From: DAIOEK01 sp963828285
GTDB taxonomy: Bacteria; Chloroflexota; Anaerolineae; Anaerolineales; Anaerolineaceae
Length of the DNA stretch: 64,000 nt
Assembly (NCBI GenBank): GCA_963828285.1
Contig: CAWHEB010000001.1
Coordinates: 615,960-679,959 of the forward strand
Direction of reading: 5' to 3'
Within the stretch, counting starts at the first letter, position 1, and the number at the start of each line of letters is the position of its first letter. The notes under the pieces are model-generated. The model did not search any database. It was not told the DNA's origin and was given only the letters and a program-made list of their open reading frames with translations. Of this stretch, positions 1-10,057 are shown one piece after another. The position numbers and the translations under genes were made by a program.

Positions 1-167
1 GCAAACTGACCAGTAGCTGCAAGATTTCTCGCATAGGTTTGATGGATCCACGCATCGTCAAGTGGGTATCCAGAAACACCTGCATAAGCTTTTATTAAGA
101 TGAAAAATAAGGCAGTTAATATTGTTGTTGCAAGGATGATCCACCAGAATCGGTTTAATGTTTTCAT
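1..167 (-). CDS. GT-C type membrane glycosyltransferase, N-terminal fragment (runs off window)
   Basis: Only the first ~55 residues are in the window; the rest lies beyond base 1. The start ATG (165-167 on the minus strand) overlaps the stop of the upstream gene in an ATGA arrangement, so the two are probably translationally coupled. The fragment has a short basic N-terminus, one hydrophobic segment of about 18 residues and then the acidic loop 'PLDDAWIHQTYARNL'. This is the usual place for the catalytic Asp in GT39/PMT-like enzymes, which transfer sugars from polyprenyl-phosphate donors on the outer face of the membrane. It is the last visible gene of a minus-strand operon of similar proteins. 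The donor and acceptor cannot be told from the sequence. Confidence 0.75.
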   Translation of the reverse strand, partial: MKTLNRFWWIILATTILTALFFILIKAYAGVSGYPLDDAWIHQTYARNLAATGQF

Positions 168-1726
168 TGAGATTCCGTACGGCGGAAATTTAGAATATAG
201 ATTTGTTCACCAATAGATGAAGTAAATTGATGAACTAACTCAAAACGGTCAGAACCGTCCCAAAATTGGTTTGGTAAGTTTAATTCTGATAGATACTCTT
301 CACGTATCACGAGGTTGGTAACTCCATATTGGTCCGCAGCAGTTTCTACCGCGTCCAGTCCATTGACCGGTATCATGATTGTTGGTATATGGTTTGCCAC
401 AAAATATCCTGGAGGATTATTTGTCATAACACGAACATATTTTGACCGGCTGTTTGCCATTAACCATTCTCCAGATTTTCTAGCATCCTGATTTATTCCG
501 GCAATTCCATTTGTGCTAATTGTTATTACCGCAAAAGTACTGATAATGAAGCAGAGGAAACCAATTCCCAAAATCAGTCTTTTTGGAGTCAGCTGATATT
601 TTGGGGGTATTCTTTCAATCAGGTTTACCAATCCAATTGCAGCTACAAGCCAAATATATGGTTGGATCACAGCTTCAGAATGCAAGAATCCGCCTCTGCT
701 GCCTGCATATGGGAATATCACACTCATCAATCCAAATAAGAAGATATAGACGATTCCGAAAAACCTAGAAACTGGTTGATTAATTTCTTTCCAGAAACCT
801 GCGATTAGACCGGGAATAAGTATGAACATCGAATGAATACCCAAGAAAGTTAGCAGATTTATACCACCAGCTTTTAATCGATCAACGAAAATGTTTAGCC
901 ATCCGTAAGACAACCAGCGATTAAATGTGATAATGTCTGATTTATAGATAAATACATCATTATAGGAAGTCAACCAAAGACTGTTCAATCCAGATATAGG
1001 AGAAAAACTTCCAAAGGTCAGATAGTTGTGGAGAAACCAACCACCAGTTATCAGAGTGAAACCAAATATTAATGACAGTAATTTTATTGCTATCCTCTTA
1101 GTATGTTTCTGATACCGAAGAATTATTACAATGTAGACAATAACGAATACGAGCCATAGTATTCCCTCTGCACGGGAAAGATATAGTACTCCACAGATAA
1201 ATCCGAGACTAATAAATTTCTTCCAGCTTGGATTCTCTGCTACTCCCTTTAATAGAAGAATCAGAACTAAACCACAAAGCATAAGAATAGCAAATGTGTC
1301 GGTTTGGGTTAGATATCTCAAAAAGTATCCGGATAGAACAGCCAAAATTCCAGAGAGCAAGGCAATTGTCTGCTTTTTTGTATATAGAAATGAAATATAG
1401 ACCATGAAGGGGGGCACCAACGCTGCTAGGAACACAAATGGGATTCTCGCAGTAATTAAGGAACTATTGTGTGTGATCATCATTGTGATTGACGCAATGA
1501 TTGAAGCCATCGGCATCCAATATTGATGGGATGGAAATGGAATACCCGTTGGTGGATTGAGATAGTTCCAGATATAAAAATCGTTCAACCCGCCACCGGT
1601 TGCCAATGTTCTTGCGCCGGCATAGTAATAATCAGCATCCATATATCCTGGTAGTGGAATATAGAAAAGGAGCCCGATCCCTATCCCTAGTGAAACCAGA
1701 AAGAAAAGGACATAAACTTTTTTCAT
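164..1726 (-). CDS. GT39-like integral membrane glycosyltransferase
   Basis: A 520-residue protein with about 10-12 hydrophobic segments and an N-terminal signal-anchor-like helix. The first extracytoplasmic loop holds 'YMDADYYYAGARTLATGG', whose acidic pair sits where the catalytic Asp of GT-C glycosyltransferases (PMT/ArnT/GT39 superfamily) is found. The C-terminal ~120 residues after the last membrane segment form a soluble domain, also typical of this group. Such enzymes use lipid-linked sugars to decorate lipids, polysaccharides or proteins. It overlaps the neighbouring genes on both sides by 4 bases (ATGA), so it is part of the minus-strand operon that starts near 4510. The family assignment is fairly sure; the substrate is unknown. 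Confidence 0.8.
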   Translation of the reverse strand: MKKVYVLFFLVSLGIGIGLLFYIPLPGYMDADYYYAGARTLATGGGLNDFYIWNYLNPPTGIPFPSHQYWMPMASIIASITMMITHNSSLITARIPFVFLAALVPPFMVYISFLYTKKQTIALLSGILAVLSGYFLRYLTQTDTFAILMLCGLVLILLLKGVAENPSWKKFISLGFICGVLYLSRAEGILWLVFVIVYIVIILRYQKHTKRIAIKLLSLIFGFTLITGGWFLHNYLTFGSFSPISGLNSLWLTSYNDVFIYKSDIITFNRWLSYGWLNIFVDRLKAGGINLLTFLGIHSMFILIPGLIAGFWKEINQPVSRFFGIVYIFLFGLMSVIFPYAGSRGGFLHSEAVIQPYIWLVAAIGLVNLIERIPPKYQLTPKRLILGIGFLCFIISTFAVITISTNGIAGINQDARKSGEWLMANSRSKYVRVMTNNPPGYFVANHIPTIMIPVNGLDAVETAADQYGVTNLVIREEYLSELNLPNQFWDGSDRFELVHQFTSSIGEQIYILNFRRTESQ

Positions 1727-3253
1727 TTCACCAACCGATAGATCACTAAATCGCCAATCCGTTTTTCTTTATTGATCCGATATATTTGCTTCAACTGGTC
1801 TAAGTTTGGAACATTGGTCAATCCCATCAATTTTGCTTCATCCAACGCCTTACTCTGCGTAACAAACCATATCTCCGGTAAATTATCGGTGGCTGATAAA
1901 GCATCAGGCGCAGCAAGGATGTTTATAGCCAGTCTGTGTGGTTAATGCGAGGGAATCATTATGGGACCCCTCCACATCTCCAATAAATGTTGCGGGTATT
2001 GTTAAATCATATACATAAGTAGGGAAATAACTCAATTTATTATCATGCACTGTCATACATTTTGGCTGATAACAGTTTGATTTTAGAAATTCCGCGAGCT
2101 CTTTATACGACGATCTTGGAAACTGATCATACTTGTATTGATACGGGAGACTTATCATCGATACCAGAAAGATCATCGCAACCACGAAATACTTTGCGAT
2201 TGATGAGACGGGTTTTCCTGATATTTGTAACGAGTTGTCTCCCGTCAACAAAGCTGCCAATGCATAAAGCGATATTCCAGAGAAAATCATCGCTCGAGGA
2301 ACATAAACCGGACGCATAAGATATGAAACGATTAAAAGTAGAATTCCGGGAATTAATACCATCACCAATAACAGTTGAATTTCGGGTTGTTTCCTTTCTT
2401 AATACCCTGGAAGATTAACAATGCAAAGATCTGCAGGCAGAGGATTGTCATGACGATCAAAACAGCCTGTGGCTGCGGCATGGATCCAAGTAATGTATTT
2501 ACACCTTGGATCAATTCGATCAGTCCTGGTTGGGGCGTCCAAAATGCTGATTGGATTTTTTCAATTTGACCGGGCACAAGGATCAACCACGGACTAAAAA
2601 GTACCACCATGATAATCTGAGATGCGATAGTTTGAAAAAAGCTTTTCCACAGCCGACGATATAAAAGATAAATATTTACGGAAAGGAGGGTAAATATTGC
2701 GAGGTTATGGGTGAATAAAGCTACCTCCCCAAAAAGCACCATCCAAACCCAGTAAAGGGTTTTTTTATTATTGAGGATAACCAACCGTGAGAACATCCAA
2801 ACGTACCCAAGCAATCCGAGACAGAACAACGAATACATTCGGATTTCCTGAGCATGATAGATCTGAAATGGTGAAATAGCAATTAGGAATGCTAAGACGA
2901 GAGCAGGTTTTTGTCCTTTGATTTCATTAACCCACTGATATCCCATCCATATGATGAAGACACTTATCAAAATATTCAAAGATCGGGTAAACCATATCGT
3001 AGAGGAGATCATCATCCAGAAATGAAGCAGAAAATAATAAAGGGGAGGCATTGTATCTGCTGCAGTTCCTGTGAGGATCTCTGCAATCGATCGGTTTGAA
3101 AGGATACATGCTGAAAGCATCATCGTACCAGATCCCTCTCCCTTCAATCCGGATCAGACGAAGTATTAGTCCAAGAATGATTATTCCTGGAAGCAAGTAT
3201 TGGCGTGTCCGGATTTGGGGTTTATCGGAAATTTCAGGTCTGCTTTTTTTCAT
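1723..3253 (-). pseudogene. GT39-like membrane glycosyltransferase, broken by three frameshifts
   Basis: Three reading-frame pieces add up to one normal-length (~510 aa) GT39-like protein. The start is the ATG at 3251-3253 (MKKSRPEIS...), leading into the catalytic-type loop 'GIWYDDAFSMY'. The frame then changes near 3107 (one extra base; continues 'LSNRSIAEILTG'), near 2388 (one base missing in an A-run; continues 'IQLLLVMVLIPG') and near 1921 (one extra base; continues 'LAAPDALSATD'). It ends with a stop that overlaps the next ATG. Between the shifts the protein is well conserved in character, with membrane helices and no internal stops. The breaks are therefore either very recent or sequence errors. 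It sits between two intact relatives in the same operon. The original function would be transfer of a lipid-linked sugar. Confidence 0.75.
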
Positions 3254-3259
3254 GAACTG

Positions 3260-4510
3260 TCAAGTCTTATATTCTTCCAATAAAGTACTAGGTGGAGCAA
3301 CAGCCCACCATCGAACCCACCACAACAATACCAGGGTGATGAACGGAATGGGCAGATAAACCAAGGCATTTTCGTCAACACCAGTCAGTGTTTGTAGGAA
3401 CAACCCCCATACCCCAACAAATAAAATCAGGTATAACCCAATCAATATCCCCTTCCCTACTTTTCCCCATCGATTTTCAATAATTCTACTGATTAGAAAT
3501 ATTGGAGCTAAAAGGACAACATAATGTGGAGTAGCTGTCCTGTAAGCCACAAGGTTTGTGACAACCAGTGTCAAATATGCTGTCCAGACAAAATTGGGGG
3601 TATCTTTCGAACTGCTTCGAAACCATTCTACAAGCATATAAACATAGAATATTCCATGTATAAAGATATTGAATGGCTTTTCGATTCCCGGAACCCACGA
3701 ACTGATGATGGAGAGTGTGGATCCGATCCTGTTTGTGTAATCGGGATAATTCAATAATTGACGCAGCCAATCCAATGGCCATCCCGGTAAAAGCATATTC
3801 GTCATAACCATAAGCACAACAAAAGTTACAACTGCACTTAGCAAAATACGCCATCTACGGACTGTTATTGCCCAATACATAGTGTAAATGACCAGCAAAT
3901 AACTCATTTGCGGTTTTGATGTTATCAAGACTAACAAAATACCGGCAAGGATATCTTGTTTTTGCTGAATGGCAAGAATGCTCAGCAAAATCAGAACGGC
4001 GTTGATCCCGGAAAACTGACCCAGAATAATCGTTCTTACTGAACAATACCAGAGTAGACAAAACAGAAGCAGCCCGACCAATGAAAATCGTTTGACTTGC
4101 CAACCTGTTAATTTGAGAGAAATGATACACAATAATCCCATACAGATTTCCAAAACGGTCATCCAAACCGACCTGGCTAGTGTGTATTCCATCATTCCAA
4201 AAGGTGCAAAAAAGATCATTGAATAAAGGGGATAGACAAAATGAGCGATATCTTCACCCTTTTGGATCACTGCTGGACGTCCGTAGATCATTTGCTGAGC
4301 CACGAGCGAAACTTGATCTGTGTATGGATTCAAACCATGTTTTAGCCACTCATGTGCGCCGTTCCATCGTGCCAGGAAATCATTCCCGCCTGGATTTTGA
4401 ACTGAGAAACGGTAGTTTATATATGTGAGAGCTGTAGGTAAAATCAGCACCAACAATATGACGGCTATTAGTTGTATGATAACTTTGTTTTTGGTTGTGG
4501 TTTGTCTCAT
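3260..4510 (-). CDS. GT87-like (DUF2029) membrane mannosyltransferase-type protein
   Basis: A 416-residue polytopic protein with about 10 membrane helices. After the first helix comes 'PGGNDFLARWNGAHEWLKHG', the conserved acidic loop of the GT87/DUF2029 family. Actinobacterial members of that family are polyprenyl-phosphate-dependent mannosyltransferases for cell-envelope glycolipids. It is the first gene of a minus-strand operon with at least three further GT-C genes downstream (6 bases to the next). A good sigma70-type promoter lies just upstream at 4537-4565. The sugar and acceptor cannot be inferred. The family is confident; mannose specificity is only a family analogy. Confidence 0.8.
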   Translation of the reverse strand: MRQTTTKNKVIIQLIAVILLVLILPTALTYINYRFSVQNPGGNDFLARWNGAHEWLKHGLNPYTDQVSLVAQQMIYGRPAVIQKGEDIAHFVYPLYSMIFFAPFGMMEYTLARSVWMTVLEICMGLLCIISLKLTGWQVKRFSLVGLLLFCLLWYCSVRTIILGQFSGINAVLILLSILAIQQKQDILAGILLVLITSKPQMSYLLVIYTMYWAITVRRWRILLSAVVTFVVLMVMTNMLLPGWPLDWLRQLLNYPDYTNRIGSTLSIISSWVPGIEKPFNIFIHGIFYVYMLVEWFRSSSKDTPNFVWTAYLTLVVTNLVAYRTATPHYVVLLAPIFLISRIIENRWGKVGKGILIGLYLILFVGVWGLFLQTLTGVDENALVYLPIPFITLVLLWWVRWWAVAPPSTLLEEYKT

Positions 4511-4536
4511 GAGCTGCTTTATAATTCTTTCTGGTT

Positions 4537-4565
4537 ATTGTACACTGAACAAAAATGACGGTCAA
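4537..4565 (-). promoter_or_regulatory. Sigma70-type promoter for the minus-strand glycosyltransferase operon
   Basis: On the minus strand TTGACC (4560-4565) and TACAAT (4537-4542) are separated by exactly 17 bases and lie 27 bases upstream of the ATG at 4510. It sits in the divergent gap shared with the nitrilase gene. Seen in sequence; activity is inferred. Confidence 0.7.
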
Positions 4566-4579
4566 ACGAGGAATTGCCG

Positions 4580-5356
4580 ATGAATTTGCGGATTGCAATT
4601 GCCCAGATCAATATTCAATTTGAACAGGTTCAGAATTATGGATCTCATCTTCAAAAGTACTGTTTGGATGCAACATCCAACCATAGTCAGTTGATGATGC
4701 TTCCCGAATTATGGATTCACGGCTACAACAAAAATATCATTCTAGATGATCATAATTATCACCTGGACACGGTTCTTCCGGTAATACAGGAAGCTGCATT
4801 TAAACATCATATTGCTATCGCAGGAACATATGTAGAGGATGATAACGGAAAACGGTTTAATACTATGATCTTGATCAATGAGGAGGGGAAGATCCTTGCC
4901 AAATATCGTAAGACACATCTTTTTAGTCCTCTACACGAGGATAGGTATTTCTCCGTTGGTAATGAAATTGTTGTTGTTGAGTCATCCTGGGGAAAGATTG
5001 GATTGGCTATTTGTTACGACCTACGCTTCCCTGAGTTATTCAGAAACATGATCTCCCGCGGCGCTGAAGGGATCCTACTTTGCTCAGAGTGGCCAACCAG
5101 TCGGATGCTGCATTGGGATACACTCACCCGTGCCAGAGCGATTGAAAATCAGTGTTGGATGGCTTGTGTTAATTGCACAGGGAAAACCGGACACCACGAA
5201 TTTGGCGGTATGAGCAAACTCATTCATCCTGATGGAACACAAAGCATGGTAAATGATCTACCTGGCATATACTTCTTTGATCTGGATACAACATCATCCA
5301 GGACACAACGCGAAACCTTCCCAGTTTTAAAGGACATACGTCAAGATTTAATCTAA
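4580..5356 (+). CDS. Nitrilase-superfamily carbon-nitrogen hydrolase
   Basis: A 258-residue cytosolic enzyme of the nitrilase/omega-amidase superfamily. The catalytic triad is visible: Glu43 in 'LPELW', Lys111 in 'YRKTHLF' and Cys145 in 'AICYDLRFPELFR'. Members hydrolyse amides, nitriles or carbamoyl compounds through a thioester on the Cys. The 'CYDLRFPE' context resembles the omega-amidase (Nit2)/YafV branch, but the substrate is not certain. The ATG at 4580 was chosen over the in-frame TTG at 4574 because an AGGA-type ribosome site lies at a normal distance and the family begins with 'LRIAIAQ'. It is the only non-glycosyltransferase gene in the first 11 kb. It ends convergently with, and overlaps by 4 bases, the next gene. 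Confidence 0.85.
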   Translation: MNLRIAIAQINIQFEQVQNYGSHLQKYCLDATSNHSQLMMLPELWIHGYNKNIILDDHNYHLDTVLPVIQEAAFKHHIAIAGTYVEDDNGKRFNTMILINEEGKILAKYRKTHLFSPLHEDRYFSVGNEIVVVESSWGKIGLAICYDLRFPELFRNMISRGAEGILLCSEWPTSRMLHWDTLTRARAIENQCWMACVNCTGKTGHHEFGGMSKLIHPDGTQSMVNDLPGIYFFDLDTTSSRTQRETFPVLKDIRQDLI

Positions 5357-6860
5357 TTCCCTGACACTTTTTGATAATAGACCGCAGTCGTATCCTGATA
5401 AAGTATTTTCCAGTTTTCAGGTCGATGCGAGAGTTTTTCAGCGAGTTTACTATTAAGAGGAATTAGAACCCGACTGATCCGATATTTCAAGAAAGTGATT
5501 CCCATCCCTGATCTGGATTGATCATCGCTTCATAGTCCCGGGTAAGAGATTCACCATAGAAATCGGTTTGTCCGTCAATGAATACTCTCTCGTCAGGCCA
5601 AAGGCGGAATAAAACGTACCCCCCCCACTCAAATTGATTGAATAGATTCCCATGACCTTTATGCTTAGAAATCCAATCGACAGCACCCATCGGAAATTTG
5701 CTTGGAAAGAATTCATTTCTCACGAGTAAACCTGGAGAAATCCTTATGATCATTCCAGCGAAAATAACGATTATAGAAACGATTATGAACGGAATCCAAT
5801 TCTTATATAACCCTTTTCGAAGTTGATTCGATTCAGATCGACCATTTTTATCCAAGTTCATCAAGAATTTCGGGAAGAGTTGACTGCTTTCGCCGGCGAG
5901 GATTGGTAGGCAAACGAGTACGAAAATTGGGATATTCCGTAAACTTACGATGCCCATCAATCCAAATACGATTAGCAGCAGAATATTCTGGAAAGACATT
6001 TTCCTAAAATGTAAACCAATCAATGATATTGTGATCAGTAACAATATTGTGAATGGAATAAACTGTCCCTCTGTTAATATAGGTGGATGATATTCCGCGG
6101 TGTGAGTGACGAGATACTGATTGCTCAGAAATGCAAATACTACCTGCCATATACGCCATCCGGATGGATTTATGAGGGTTATAAGAAATACTCCAATACC
6201 AATTCCCACAAGTTCTTTGAGAACATTTGCCTTCCAGAATCTCTCCCTTCTAAAAATTGTTGTAATAATAAAGGAAAGGATAAGAATCCCAAGGTAGGCA
6301 AAGCCGTAAACAAAAGCTCCATGTGTGTTCACCCATAAAAACATAATACAAATTGATAAAAGGAATTTTTTCCGGAAGGTCAATTGCATGTTAAATATCG
6401 CTATCCAGATAAGTAAGAAAAGGTAAGTAAAAATATGTGGTCGTGATAACCAGTGAATTCTTGATGCCGCCACACCAATTAAAACAAGTAATAGGGTGAT
6501 TGGTGTGGATCTACATTTTTGATAAGTACTGTTCGTTACTACCCAGAAAACTATCCCAAGTAATCCACTGGTGAATATAACCACTCCGCTCAAACCCATT
6601 ATTTTATAGGCAAGTTCAAAAACAACCTCTGCTAGCCATTCGTGTGGAATTAATATGGATCCAAATAATGAATTTGAAAATATATCCAAGGTCGGAATTC
6701 TTATAGTCGAGATTATGTACCTACCAACGGTCAAATGTCGTCCCAAGTCCCCATCAGAGTTAAACAATAATGGACCGAGATATAAACAACCAAAAAAAAC
6801 ACTAATGAAAATGACAAAAGAAAGGAATGTGTTTGGAGTAATTCGAGAGATTGATTTCAT
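5353..6860 (-). CDS. GT-C type polytopic membrane protein (one frameshift near the C-terminus)
   Basis: The uninterrupted frame gives 457 residues from the ATG at 6860, ending in '...DQGWESLS'. The true C-terminus continues in another frame ('FLKYRISRVLIPLNSKLAEK' and onward to a stop at 5353). The shift is near 5497 and would be repaired by one more T in a short T-run. The protein has about 10 membrane helices. The first loop is 'NSDGDLGRHLTVGRYI'; the later loop 'FNQFEWGGYVLFRLWPDER' followed by 'FIDGQTDFYGE' is typical of a large bacterial family of membrane proteins related to GT39 glycosyltransferases. It overlaps the upstream gene by 4 bases (ATGA). Function is inferred from fold type only. 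Confidence 0.7.
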
Positions 6861-8488
6861 TGAGCAGTGATATCCTGCCGGTAAAGATTTAATGCATCAG
6901 GTCGGATAGGTTCAGTGAGATCATAAATCACAAGGTAGCCGCCTATGACTTTTTCTTTCCAGGTGCTGCCCGATTTCGTTAATCCCAATTTAATCCTACC
7001 TGCTAGCTCGGGAAATTGATCGACAATATAAGCGATTTGATCGGATCCAATTACCTCAACCTTATATGGATCATATCGATTATCCCTCTCGGTATATCTA
7101 AAATCGCGATGGTATGGTAATTCAGGAGTAAAGATCAATTGCTCTTTACTGTTAAATGCTAATGGATAACTCACCCAATAATCAGTATATCCACGGGTTA
7201 TTCGGTTCTTTAACAAAAAGTTCGTCAACTCATCCATACGTTCATGATCTGGTTCAGTATTTGGTGCAAATTGGCTGGTGAATCCTGATTGCGATTGTTG
7301 ATTTGATAGAATAGTACCGACAAATGGATAAATGATTAATATTGTTAAGAAGATTCCAAAAATCAAACGTGATTTTTCTCTTACGAAGAATAAACCTCCC
7401 GCAGCCAGAACATTTAACAAAATGGTAATTGGTATGAAATATCTGCCTGATGGATCAACTCCAAAAGATAATGCAGCAAAACAAAAAACTTCAAAACCGA
7501 TAACTAACCAGACAAGGGTGTATCCTTCACTTCTGTCTTTATTCAAATTAAGTAGTCGCAATAACCAAATCCAGATCATTAAAATGAACGGTATTGCCGG
7601 TAACACCAACCAAGATATAGACCAGGGTGCTCGAAATCCAAAGATCACAGAGATTCCCAATAGTATAAAATTAAGTAGATGTGATCCTGCACGGGCGATC
7701 CAGCTTCCTCCTTCTACAGCAACGGCGCTTCCTGTCAGCTCGATGATCAGATTATTCAGACCATTTTGAATTCCAAATATCCACCACGGAAGGCTGCCAA
7801 GGATGAATCCGGCAATTATTAATCCACAAGCACCAAGGATTTCACCGATCTTTGTGCCGCGTTTGATCCAATTCCAAATGATCATAAAAACGGCTGGGAT
7901 CGAAAAAACCAGGGCGAATGCAAAACTCCATAAACCAAAACCAATCAAAAAACCCAAAATCAGGAAAAAAAATGATAGTTTCTTTTCCTGATTTTGGTCG
8001 ATTTTTAGTATCTGCAGGACAATGATCAAACTCCAGATGCCGATGATCAAAGCTTCGTTATATCCACCCAGGGATATGGTTGTATACAGAAATACATTTA
8101 CAACCGGATTGGCAGTTAATATAACTGCGATCCACCCTGCCTGGGAAGATGAAAATAGACTTTTAGCAAGGAAATGGACTGAAAATAAAAGTATTATCCA
8201 GAGTAAGGTCTGGGTAATCCGCATTGCAATAATACTTTCGCCAAATGCCCAAAAACTTATTGCATTTAACCAGGCGTCCAGACTGCCCATATAAGCTTGA
8301 CCATAGAAAAAGGTAGGACGTTCACCTTTGAGAATATGTCTGGCCATCAAACCAACAATAGCTTCATCACTGTTGAATGGGAATCTGCCGGATAGGATAT
8401 ACACCCATCGTATACATATACCGATGAAGGATAGCGAAATCCCGGCGAGTATTGTCCAATTTATTTTTCTACTCAATGTTGACAGCAT
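6857..8488 (-). CDS. GT39-like integral membrane glycosyltransferase
   Basis: A 543-residue protein with an N-terminal signal-anchor and about 12 hydrophobic segments. 'FPFNSDEAIVGLMARHIL' followed by 'FFYGQAYMGSLDAWL' is a characteristic N-terminal pattern of PMT/GT39-like enzymes, with the Asp-Glu pair as the probable catalytic/metal site. A soluble C-terminal region of ~130 residues follows the last helix. A purine-rich site (GAAGGAAAA) precedes the ATG. It is the first of a two-gene minus-strand unit; its stop overlaps the start of the gene at 6860. It is transcribed divergently from the gene at 8540 across a gap of only 51 bases. Substrates are unknown. Confidence 0.8.
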   Translation of the reverse strand: MLSTLSRKINWTILAGISLSFIGICIRWVYILSGRFPFNSDEAIVGLMARHILKGERPTFFYGQAYMGSLDAWLNAISFWAFGESIIAMRITQTLLWIILLFSVHFLAKSLFSSSQAGWIAVILTANPVVNVFLYTTISLGGYNEALIIGIWSLIIVLQILKIDQNQEKKLSFFFLILGFLIGFGLWSFAFALVFSIPAVFMIIWNWIKRGTKIGEILGACGLIIAGFILGSLPWWIFGIQNGLNNLIIELTGSAVAVEGGSWIARAGSHLLNFILLGISVIFGFRAPWSISWLVLPAIPFILMIWIWLLRLLNLNKDRSEGYTLVWLVIGFEVFCFAALSFGVDPSGRYFIPITILLNVLAAGGLFFVREKSRLIFGIFLTILIIYPFVGTILSNQQSQSGFTSQFAPNTEPDHERMDELTNFLLKNRITRGYTDYWVSYPLAFNSKEQLIFTPELPYHRDFRYTERDNRYDPYKVEVIGSDQIAYIVDQFPELAGRIKLGLTKSGSTWKEKVIGGYLVIYDLTEPIRPDALNLYRQDITAQ

Positions 8489-8527
8489 CGTTTTCCTTCA
8501 TGATAAAGGACCGTTTCCGTTTACGCT

Positions 8528-8533
8528 TATAAT
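8528..8533 (+). promoter_or_regulatory. -10 element (TATAAT) suggesting a leaderless start at 8540
   Basis: A perfect TATAAT ends six bases before the ATG at 8540 and no Shine-Dalgarno-like sequence lies between them. If this is the -10 box, transcription would begin at or next to the A of the start codon. No convincing -35 box was found. Seen in sequence; use is inferred. Confidence 0.45.
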
Positions 8534-8539
8534 CTATTT

Positions 8540-10057
8540 ATGCGTAAGTTATGGATTCCTACGCTTATTGTAGTCCTAACCCTGACAGCGAGGTTGGTAC
8601 CCGGTCCCAGGATTATCGATGATTCGTATATCACTTACCGTTACTCTCGTAATATTTTAGCTGGTAATGGATTTGTCTTCAATCAATCAGAACCAGTCCT
8701 GGGAACTACTACACCTCTATACACTCTGATACTCACAACTCTAGCGTTACCATTGGGAGGACAATCTGCCGATTTCCCGCGAATTTCCTGGATATTGAAT
8801 GCAATCATCGATGCGGTGAGTTGCGTTTTACTATTCCAACTCGGCAAGAAATTAAATGCACCATTAGCCGGTGTTGTAACGGCATTTGTTTGGACTGTTG
8901 CACCTTTCAGTGTAACTTTTTCGATTGGTGGGTTGGAAACCAGCCTTGTGGTATGTCTATTACTATATTGCAGTATCTGTTTTCTCGATGGAAATACTCG
9001 TTATCTCTTCTTATTTTCTTCATTACTACTCTTAACACGTCCAGACGGACTAATTCTCGTAGCCCTATTATTGGGTATTCATGGATTGGGAATTTGGAAA
9101 GCTGGGACACTTGTAAAACTGATCAATAATTTGCCCTATCTATTCATTCCATATGGTAGTTGGATGATTTATGCCTGGGTAACATTTGGAAGTCCGATCC
9201 CGCATTCCATTGCTGCAAAAGCAGTCGCATATCAATTACCAGTCAATGCAGCTCTAATCAGACTCATCCAACACTTTGCCACACCATTTGTCGATCAGAT
9301 GACGATCTCTGGATTCTGGTTGGGGTTACTTTTCCTGGTCTACCTGGGATTATTCGTATTCGCCATCCATCGTTTACGTATGACGCAACCATTAGGAATC
9401 GCAATCTTATCTTATCCGATCTTATATGTAGTGATCTTTTCGGTAGCCAATCCTCTGATCTTTCGTTGGTACCTAACACCTCCGACACCATTTTATATCT
9501 TTGGTATTCTGTATGGGGCTTATCAAGTATTATTTGTGATCAACAAGAATATGGCTATGCGCATTATCGCTTCGACCATCATTATGGTTTATATTAGCTT
9601 CGCTTCAATTCGGTCATGGCAGTGGATACCTGATAATGGTCCAACACGACCAGCTCCAGAAATGGCGTATATTGGACTTGAAACTCTCTACTATGATGCT
9701 GCCAAATACTTATCCCCTAGACTTCAATCGAACGATGTACTAGCGGCTGGCGATGTTGGGGTGCTTGGATATTACACCTCCGCGCGAATATTGGATACAG
9801 TTGGTTTGAATTCTCCTGTTTCTACACAGTACTACCCGCTCCCGAAGGGAGATTATGTCATTAACTATGCCATACCGATTGATTTGATCATAGCCGAAAA
9901 GCCTGATTTCATAGTAATTCCAGAAGTATATGGACGGAATACGTTGCTTAGATCAGATCAGTTTCATGATGCTTATAAATTGATCCATCAACTCCCGTCT
10001 GATATATATGGTAGCAAAGCAATTTTCATCTTTGAGGCAAATGACCATGTCCGTTAA
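8540..10057 (+). CDS. GT39-like integral membrane glycosyltransferase
   Basis: A 505-residue polytopic protein. After a single N-terminal hydrophobic segment comes 'RIIDDSYITYRYSRNILAGN', an Asp-Asp loop matching the catalytic region of GT-C enzymes, followed by 'PVLGTTTPLYT', common in this group. About nine further helices and a soluble C-terminal domain of ~120 residues follow. The ATG at 8540 is preceded by a -10-like box and no ribosome site, so the message may be leaderless. The next gene starts within its last codons. Predicted to transfer a lipid-linked sugar at the membrane; the substrate is not inferable. Confidence 0.8.
   Translation: MRKLWIPTLIVVLTLTARLVPGPRIIDDSYITYRYSRNILAGNGFVFNQSEPVLGTTTPLYTLILTTLALPLGGQSADFPRISWILNAIIDAVSCVLLFQLGKKLNAPLAGVVTAFVWTVAPFSVTFSIGGLETSLVVCLLLYCSICFLDGNTRYLFLFSSLLLLTRPDGLILVALLLGIHGLGIWKAGTLVKLINNLPYLFIPYGSWMIYAWVTFGSPIPHSIAAKAVAYQLPVNAALIRLIQHFATPFVDQMTISGFWLGLLFLVYLGLFVFAIHRLRMTQPLGIAILSYPILYVVIFSVANPLIFRWYLTPPTPFYIFGILYGAYQVLFVINKNMAMRIIASTIIMVYISFASIRSWQWIPDNGPTRPAPEMAYIGLETLYYDAAKYLSPRLQSNDVLAAGDVGVLGYYTSARILDTVGLNSPVSTQYYPLPKGDYVINYAIPIDLIIAEKPDFIVIPEVYGRNTLLRSDQFHDAYKLIHQLPSDIYGSKAIFIFEANDHVR

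Noticed and set aside
7332..7769. 145-codon plus-strand frame antisense to a glycosyltransferase
   Set aside because: It is Lys/Asn/Ile-rich text produced by the opposite strand of membrane helices; no family features.
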